Shown: piece after piece, positions 1 to 11,569 of the stretch
How positions within the stretch are numbered: position 1 is the stretch's first letter
Layout: every line of letters begins with the position of its first letter
Source of the DNA: Temnopleurus reevesii
Taxonomy: Eukaryota; Echinodermata; Echinoidea; Temnopleuroida; Temnopleuridae
Direction: 5' to 3'
Length of the DNA stretch: 11,569 nt
NCBI GenBank assembly: GCA_036244855.1
Contig: BQKZ01007051.1
Location: 9,757 to 21,325, forward strand
Position numbers and translations under genes: made by a program
The notes under the pieces: model-generated
Databases searched by the model: none
What the model saw: the letters and a program-made list of their open reading frames with translations, nothing else
What the model was told of the DNA's origin: nothing

Positions 1-1
1 T

Positions 2-5969
<5,968 letters not shown>

Positions 5970-6000
5970 GATTACTGTAAAGAAAAAAAATAATGACACA
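5970..6000 (-). promoter_or_regulatory. 3' splice site in the 5' leader of the protease gene
   Basis: Reading the minus strand, a pyrimidine run of eight T followed by CTTTACAG ends at 5975, and the start codon follows after TAATC. This is a textbook acceptor, so the mRNA probably begins with an untranslated exon upstream. Candidate minus-strand donors with good consensus are AAG|GTATGT (intron would start at 6994, about 1.0 kb) and GAG|GTAAGA (7041). Which one is used, and where transcription starts, cannot be decided from sequence alone. Confidence 0.7.
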
Positions 6001-7040
6001 TACATTTTCCACAGACCGTATAAAGTAAGAAAACACAAATTGGATATTAAATCATTTTCTTAATCTTTATTTTTTTTTACGTCCTAGAAATGGAATTTCT
6101 ATACAAAAAGCAATCTTTACTAAATGGAGGAGCAGATTTCTCAAAAGGTACACGTGGATAGATGCCGTAAATACAATGTCTCCGACATTTCGATAGACAG
6201 ACGTAATTTTCTCGGATTCGTGTAATATCTAATCACGAGTTAGTGTTTTCGTGCGAATAAAAATTTATCGGAAAGACACTGCTAATCTTCGAATTTTACA
6301 TTTTATTAATATCCAAGTTCCTTATTTAGAGATTTTACAAATTCGTGACAAAGCAATTTGCTCTCACTTTAGGTTAAGATCACTTTGTGCATCGAAAATT
6401 CATTTTCTCCGACGTGACAGAAAAACAAACAAAAGTAAGACATCCAGCCTTGGTTGTACAAAAGTGCAATCATTTCTTTGCAGGTATCATCATCACTCGA
6501 GTATGTTGTTATTTTAATACCGCAAATCGCATTCTGATTACAATAGTCAGGCTTCGCAAGTAGGTTCTGAACAACGCAGGAGGTAAATTTCATGTTCCTG
6601 TGCACAATTTCGTGCGCAAAAGGGAGAATCCTCCGTTGTCCCTAAATGCAGACCCGCTGTCTGCCGATTATGCGTTATTGAGCAACGTACAACACAAGAT
6701 CTATAGACAATGGCTCTGTCATTCAGCGCTCGCGTACCCATCATTCATTAATTGAAGCGATCTGGCTTGGGCTATCGCGTCCAGCACAAAAATACAAAAT
6801 GACCACTAGGAGATAAAAGAGGGCGGTGGTATGTTGGGATATTCACGTTTATGGCATGGTTGAATTTTGGCCCCTACGCTCCCGTTGATCGGAAAGCGAA
6901 AGCATGGTAATGGGTTAATACTGACCGGCTGACTAGAAAATGTAAGACAGTGACTACCAGAAAGATTGCATATGCTGTACAAAGAATAACATACCTTGGT
7001 CGATCATCCATTGCAGAAAGAACTAATGTAAGTAGTCTTA
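5975..7040. other. Upstream region / probable leader intron, no gene identified
   Basis: About 1 kb between the leader splice acceptor and the candidate donors at 6994/7041. The stretch 6540-6760 is somewhat less AT-rich and has a 65-codon minus frame (6744-6547) that I cannot support as a gene. GATAAAAGAGGGCGG at about 6812 resembles a TATA region, but on the plus strand, against the direction of the protease gene, so no promoter is called. Confidence 0.5.
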
Positions 7041-7055
7041 CCTCATCCAGACTCG

Positions 7056-7402
7056 TTACATTGCCCGATCACATTTTGACATGGAAGATAATTCATAGTG
7101 GAGGAAGCCACGCTGGATGCAGCAGATCTGCGCCTCGGACACGGCCCAACGAGAGAGCGAGGCCTCCACCGAACCTTCCGGGTTGCACCGAGCTGTAGGG
7201 CCGCCTTGTTAACCGTGTCCGTGACGCACATGTACCGCATCCAGCCGTGGCTTGCCCGCAGCTGCTCAATCTGTCGGTCTAAAGCAGGAAAGAAGGTACT
7301 TACCAGTTGGTTGTATCTTTGCAGTCCAGGAGACCAGATGATTTCAGTGTGGAATTGCAGCCGTATTTATGCTATTCGAAACCTCAGTTTGACGTCTTTC
7401 TG
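7056..7402 (-). pseudogene. Broken coding-like segment of unknown identity
   Basis: On the minus strand one frame runs from about 7402 with a single in-frame TAA (7369-7367) and stays open to 7043. Its convincing part includes TEIIWSPGLQRYNQLVSTFF, DRQIEQLRASHGWMRYMCV and DTVNKAALQLGATR. Near 7178 the coding-like signal moves to another frame: EGSVEASLSRWAVSEAQICC, then IQRGFLHYEL, ending at TAA 7058-7056. GC-rich third positions follow the frame change. This looks like a decayed exon, retrocopy or transposon ORF with one stop and one frameshift. I do not recognise the protein. Confidence 0.5.
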
Positions 7403-7404
7403 AA

Positions 7405-8125
7405 AATGCATATTCATGGAAGGTAAACAACTGATAACGGATAACGATAGTAATTTTCCTTTTTCTTTGAAAGGAATAAAGTGCATAATAAGACATCAAC
7501 CATAAGAGGCTCAAAGTTCTTGATATAAGGTCTTTAAAAGGAAAATTGTACAATTCCTCATAAAAGCAAATAATCGGAACTTCAGGGAGGCGTGGCTAAA
7601 ACGGCATTGTTTTAAACGATCTAAATACTAATTAACCTTTTATGGCCATAAATTGACACAACTCCAAAAAATGTATTTTCAGAAAAGAAGGGAGATAGTA
7701 CCCGAGATGCACACCTTTCTCATCTAGACGGATTTATGCAACGAAACAAGGATAGAAGAAAGTGTTTCCCACTCGAATGTCGACAACTATTTCAGTATTT
7801 CATTAAATTCAATGAAAGAAGATGAAATACGACAGAATAATTGAAAAGAAAAGCTCTCCCCATTACGATACGAGATCATATAAAGCTTTGGAAAATGAAT
7901 CCATTCAATATTTAGGAAATTTACTTATTGTGGAAGCAAACCAACAATATATTTATTTACGAATCATGACCTGCTTCTCAATATTGACACTTTAATTTTC
8001 CATAACAAGTTATTTCTTAAAAACAGCAACATCTACCAAAACAAAGTACCCATCGTGCCAATAACTGTAATTCCATTTTAAAATTAGATATTTTAATAAA
8101 GGAAAATGATGAGACAGTGTTTAAA
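7405..8125. other. AT-rich intergenic stretch, nothing recognised
   Basis: No coding frame with plausible composition, no inverted repeat and no RNA gene could be seen. Confidence 0.6.
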
Positions 8126-8130
8126 TTGAT

Positions 8131-8208
8131 CAATGTTTAAACTGAATGGTGAATACTGATTCACTATTTCAATGTTTAAACTGAATGGTGAATACTGATT
8201 CACTATTC
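8131..8208. repeat. Two-copy tandem duplication, 39-bp period
   Basis: Copy one (8131-8169) and copy two (8170-8208) begin CAATGTTTAAACTGAATGGT and agree over at least 38 bases without a mismatch. A weak partial match (CAGTGTTTAAA, about 8115) precedes them. The identity suggests a recent duplication. Confidence 0.93.
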
Positions 8209-8320
8209 CATACACTCGCTTAGTCAACTGTTTATACATGTTAATTTTGCCTACTGTACTTTCCTTGTATTTGATCTCTTTCTTATTTAATGTAAAACCC
8301 ATTAAAACATACCATTAAAC

Positions 8321-8501
8321 TACTGTCAAACCTGTCAATAAAGACTACCCAAGGGAGACAGAAAAAACGGTCTTTAACAGCAGGTGATCTCTATAAACAG
8401 GTTCATTTACATGTAAATTGCTTTCTATGGAGTAAAAAAGGTGGTCTTTATGGACTGGTAGTCTTTTTATACAGGTGGTCACTAGAGCAGGTTTGACTGT
8501 A
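8321..8501. mobile_element. Short TIR element with TACAGTCAAACCTG-type ends
   Basis: The left end is TACTGTCAAACCTG (8321-8334). The right end, reverse-complemented, is TACAGTCAAACCTG (8501-8488), one mismatch. The inside carries repeated GTGGTCTTTA/GGTGGTC words (about 8441-8480). From memory this resembles a short repeat widely scattered in marine invertebrate genomes, which should be verified. No open frame. Confidence 0.72.
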
Positions 8502-8509
8502 CATTATTT

Positions 8510-9290
8510 AGCACTTATTTTCTTTAAAGGGAGATGTAAAGCCATCGAACATAATTTGTGTCAATGTTGAGAGAAATGACAAAATGTAAATCTATTTCTA
8601 TTATTTTTTCGCTCTGTATCCTGTAAAATGAAATTTGAATTTTGATCTTTAAGACTTTTGAATAAAGCAATCCTGTTAAGAAAGAAACGTGTTATATTAA
8701 TTTATTTTTCAATTTCTCACATTTGGCCATTTGAATATTGTTTGACAATACATGCTAGTCGGATGGTAGTCGGTATCATTTGAAAACTGACTTTTGCATC
8801 ATGTTTCTGAAGGTCACCGTCAGTTATATCTCCATATCTGATGCTTTCTTCCAGAGTCCATGGGAAAGTAACACGCTTCGTAAATATTGAAGTTCGGTGT
8901 TTGGTCAACTATATTTTGTGTCTTGCAAATCACCAGGTTTAAAAGGGTTAAGCAAAAAGTCTTAGTCAATTTTACGACTTGATGAACTCAAAATTGACCT
9001 GCGATTCCCCTTTATAAATTGTTAGCTTTACGCATGAAGATTTTCGAATCTTCTTCTTTTTCAATAGACAAAATTTCCCTGATTCTCATTATATTCCATA
9101 GAGGGTACTTTAAAAGTGTGATATTTTTCTTTTGGATAAGAGAATATGGATTCGACACCTCCCTTTGTTATGTTTTACCATCAACTTCAAAGACAAAGTC
9201 GCCCATAGCTGAAGGAAAATCAGGTATATTCATCCGTTTTGCTTTTGACTCTGTTTGTTAATATTCAACAAATGCTTGATCCTTCCTTTT
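8510..9290. other. AT-rich stretch, no supported gene
   Basis: It contains CTTTAAAGGGAGATG near 8529 and a vaguely inverted counterpart near 9010, too weak to call an element. A 63-codon minus frame (8908-8717) lacks an ATG start and has no recognised domain. Confidence 0.45.
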
Positions 9291-9840
9291 GCGTAGTGAC
9301 AGTAGGTAGGACTTAATGTTGCAGAATACAATAGTAAAGGGGGGGGCGGGGCTACCTCGCTATTAAAGAGTGGGTTTTCGAAATTGGCTGGCGGAGGACT
9401 GTGGACGGTAGAAAACATGTGTGCAATAAACGATGCGAATATCAGTTGCACACTTAAAATTTACTGCGCACATAAGATGCGTACTCGCTGTCTACCATAC
9501 GTTATTAATGCAAGAATTAATCGAACCATTATTCACAAATGACTTTGTATGCTCTTCCATGAAGAGTCGAGGTGTTTCTGGAGGTGCAATTTTTTTTAAG
9601 TTGATGCATGCACGCCATTGGAAATGTATGTGATGATGCTTTTTCACAGCCCTACTCCTGTTGGAGCCCCTCTCCACACACGCACTCTTTACAAATCGTT
9701 CCGCGGCCCCTTATTCCTAATGCGAAAAGAGGACCATTATCCATAAACGTTTCTGCTCATATACACTATAACCATAGTCGTGGCATTTGTCCAGGTGTAG
9801 TTTTCCTGTATGCTGCTTGTAACCCGGGTGGATGCCCAGT
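9291..9840. other. Intergenic stretch with a G-rich run, no gene
   Basis: A run of eight G followed by CGGGGCTACC lies at about 9340-9355. Overlapping short frames on both strands (9433-9926) have no recognisable content. Confidence 0.5.
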
Positions 9841-9844
9841 TGGT

Positions 9845-10100
9845 AGTAGTCAACTTTAGGACTGTGTGTTCTGATAGCACCCACCTCTGCGTGTTTTCTT
9901 ACACTGAACACACAGTGAGTGTGCACTCAACCACGGAGACCTAACATAACCATCTGATCATGCTTACCCCTCCGATCGTGTGGAGAGGGTCATGTAAGGA
10001 CTCTGTAGTTGAGTGCTATGTAGTCACTGTTTGTTCAGTGTAAGATAATATGCAGAAGTGGGTGCTATCAGAATACAGAGCCCTAAACTGGACTAAGTTT
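9845..10100. mobile_element. Full-length hairpin (fold-back) element of about 255 bp
   Basis: The left arm (9845 to about 9935) and right arm (about 10007 to 10100) are imperfect reverse complements over about 90 bp. Shared blocks include TTCTGATAGCACCCAC, CTTACACTGAACA, ACAGTGA and CACTCAAC. The pairing continues inward through GACCTAACATAACC and its counterpart, to a terminal stem ACCCCTCC/GGAGAGGGT. The whole element can therefore fold into one long hairpin. No coding frame. Confidence 0.82.
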
Positions 10101-10190
10101 GTAGTTGTTCTTTCACCTCAACAAGACCCTCTAAGTAACCTTTATCCCCTTTCCTCAGCTAGTCATTTCTCTATCGTGCTCTGAATCCAT

Positions 10191-10219
10191 TATCTATCTA
10201 TCTCTCTCTCTCTCTCTCT
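10191..10219. repeat. TCTA then (TC)n microsatellite
   Basis: Two to three TCTA units run directly into about ten TC dinucleotides. Confidence 0.95.
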
Positions 10220-10309
10220 GACATCCATATTATCCCCATCTCACCCTGATCATGATGATTGAAATATTTCAAATTATATGGAGCATAAGAAGCTTGCCAT
10301 CTCCATGCC

Positions 10310-10446
10310 GGGGGAATCCCGATAGACCGCGGGGCCATTAGTCCGCGGGGCCGATAGACCGCGGGGCCGATAGTCCGCGGGGCCTATCGGCCCCGCGGTC
10401 TATAGGCCCCGCGGACTATCGAACCCGCGGTCTATCGGGTGTAGGC
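10310..10446. mobile_element. Palindromic array of CCGCGG 16-mers with flanking 9-bp direct repeat
   Basis: Seven CCGCGG sites begin at 10327, 10343, 10359, 10375, 10393, 10409 and 10425. Spacing is exactly 16 bp except for one step of 18. Units alternate between GATAGACCGCGGGGCC and GATAGTCCGCGGGGCC forms, and the last three are inverted, giving a palindrome from 10318 to 10439 about an axis at 10378.5. CTCCATGCC stands at both sides (10301-10309 and 10447-10455), as after insertion with a 9-bp target duplication. The insert is extremely GC- and CpG-rich in AT-rich surroundings and encodes no protein. Confidence 0.85.
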
Positions 10447-10456
10447 CTCCATGCCA

Positions 10457-10900
10457 TGTCCTTTCAATTGTCACATAGTTTTTATGAAATGACCAGTTTT
10501 GTTTAAGAAGAAGAAAGATATGACGTCGAATATCCTTTTTAGTCTTTTTTTTTCTTTTCTATAAATACTTCGCTCTCTTTCACTTTCTTCTGCTCTCCTC
10601 GTCTCACCATTTATCGATTTCTATTTCTTAAACGTTCTCCTTCTCCTGCCCATATACTAACAGACACACACACAAAAAAAAAATATACACACGCACAAAT
10701 ACACACAGATCCTCTCCTTTTACTTGTTGTTTATTTATCATTTTCAAATACATCTCTAGCCACTTTGTCTTGATAATTTTTCAAATGATTTAAACATCCT
10801 AGAAATCTCTTCTTTCACTAGCTTCAATTCCTTCCAATATCCAGAATTAATACAAGACCAATACCTTTCCTTTTTAGTCAGGCGACGTCTTACTGAAATA
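10457..10900. other. Pyrimidine-rich stretch with an AC-rich microsatellite, no gene
   Basis: Strong C/T bias on the plus strand from about 10540 to 10655, then an interrupted CA/A repeat at 10661-10709. Nothing coding was seen. Confidence 0.6.
10661..10709. repeat. Interrupted (AC)n / A-run microsatellite
   Basis: GACACACACACA, ten A residues, then TATACACACGCAC and ATACACACA. Confidence 0.85.
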
Positions 10901-11035
10901 TTGACACATTTAAGCAATCAATCTTATCATATCTTTCTACTCAAGAGGTAGGTTGATATTATCTAACGAGTATGATAGAAGCTGTTGGTCGTTTGGGTAT
11001 CTTCGAACAAGAGCGGTCATGGATTCAAATCTATT
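10901..11035. repeat. Diverged direct repeat, copy 1
   Basis: It shares with positions 11359-11512, in the same order and orientation, ATTGACA, TAA, CAATC, ATCATATCT(T/C)TCTACTCA, AGGTTG and, later, an ACAAGA...GG(T)TC...GGTTCAAA-like block. The copies are clearly related but diverged, about 458 bp apart. Confidence 0.55.
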
Positions 11036-11088
11036 CATAAATACACGATATATCGCAGCATGGACCGCAGAACAGTAGGGACTAGGCT

Positions 11089-11103
11089 GGGGGGGGGGGG
11101 GGG
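11089..11103. repeat. Poly-G run of 15
   Basis: Fifteen consecutive G residues between the two direct repeat copies. The length may be uncertain in the assembly. Confidence 0.9.
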
Positions 11104-11358
11104 AGGTCCTGATGCAGCCCCACTCTTTCAGTTGATACATGCAAGCATATAGGAGTATGTAAAATTGGCAATATGCTTTCCGAGGGTTGATTGTTCTATT
11201 CTCATAATTCAGGTTAAATTCCTACACTTTTTGGTCAAAATTATTTCCGTTTTTTCTTTTACTAGCTACAAGTCAATCATAATATCCATCAATTCATGGC
11301 CATATTCAATTTTCAACCGATTTTTTGGTCAGATATATGACACTGATAATTTGCCACT

Positions 11359-11512
11359 ATTGACATAGTTAATTAAACAATCGATCATATCTCTCTACTC
11401 AGAAAGGTTGAATGAATTTGCTGAATCTGATAATAGTTCGATATGCTAAAGCAAGATCGATTCGGCGGTTTCTTCTTTTGATGCCTTACAACAAGACTGG
11501 TTCTGGGTTCAA
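11359..11512. repeat. Diverged direct repeat, copy 2
   Basis: Second copy of the 10901-11035 unit. It contains ATTGACATAG, CAATCGATCATATCTCTC and TACTCA, and ends near CTGGTTCTGGGTTCAAAC. The end faintly recalls a polymerase III B box, but there is no matching A box that I trust. Confidence 0.5.
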
Positions 11513-11569
11513 ACATCATTGAAGACCACTTATTTTCTTTTTTCCCCACCACCTTGATCTTGACTACGC

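Noticed and set aside
6805..6830. TATA-like GATAAAAG as a promoter
   Set aside because: It is on the strand opposite to the protease gene, and no transcript is known to start there.
7277..7302. Apparent GTAAGT...TTTAG mini-intron on the minus strand
   Set aside because: At about 26 bp it is too short to splice, and the sequence reads through in frame as coding-like.
7098..7403. 101-codon plus-strand open frame
   Set aside because: Antisense to the broken coding-like segment on the minus strand, whose composition is more convincing.
8717..8908. 63-codon minus-strand frame
   Set aside because: It begins with TTG rather than ATG and has no recognised family. Protein-like wording alone is too little.
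8528..9018. Possible 490-bp element with TTTAAAGGG-type ends
   Set aside because: The supposed inverted ends match over only about ten bases with mismatches.
10310..10446. CRISPR array
   Set aside because: Units are contiguous 16-mers without unique spacers, are inverted halfway, and the context is eukaryotic.
11480..11515. tRNA-derived SINE B box (GGTTCTGGGTTCAAAC)
   Set aside because: No matching A box at the right spacing and no tRNA fold.

Overview
The window is eukaryotic. It is AT-rich, contains many small inverted-repeat elements and microsatellites, and carries one clear split gene on the minus strand. I found no bacterial operon, rRNA or tRNA. The protein most resembles secreted proteinase K-like proteases of marine invertebrates. 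Intron sizes (about 0.4-1.2 kb) and repeat style suggest a marine deuterostome, most likely an echinoderm such as a sea urchin. That placement is inference, not proof.

Positions 2-5969, minus strand: a complete coding sequence for a secreted proteinase K-like subtilase (peptidase family S8A). It has eight coding exons (5969-5868, 4681-4559, 3953-3827, 3204-3071, 2663-2519, 1758-1577, 793-622, 141-2). All seven introns are GT-AG and all phases agree. The exons sum to 1125 nt, or 374 residues plus stop. The order is signal peptide, I9 propeptide, then a mature catalytic domain of about 279 residues with Asp129, His170, oxyanion Asn256 and Ser321. No exon is long, so simple ORF scanning misses the gene. 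A strong 3' splice site lies five bases before the ATG, so an untranslated leader exon is expected upstream.

The introns hold several small mobile-element-like inverted repeats: 1291-1456, 2260-2497 and its relative 4723-4968, 5433-5590, and 5675-5857, the last ending about ten bases from the exon 1 donor. There is also a retroelement-like stretch (about 1822-2100) with a short inverted match at 3644-3664, and a small unidentified open frame at 185-391.

Positions 5970-7400: the probable leader intron and upstream region. It includes a broken coding-like segment on the minus strand (about 7400-7056) with one stop and one apparent frameshift.

Positions 7400-11569: gene-poor and repeat-rich. 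It holds a 39-bp tandem duplication (8131-8208), a short TIR element (8321-8501), a roughly 255-bp full-length hairpin (9845-10100), microsatellites, a diverged long direct repeat (10901-11035 and 11359-11512), and a 137-bp insert (10310-10446). That insert is built from seven CCGCGG-centred units on a 16-bp lattice arranged as a palindrome, and it is flanked by a 9-bp direct repeat. It is the most unusual structure in the window.
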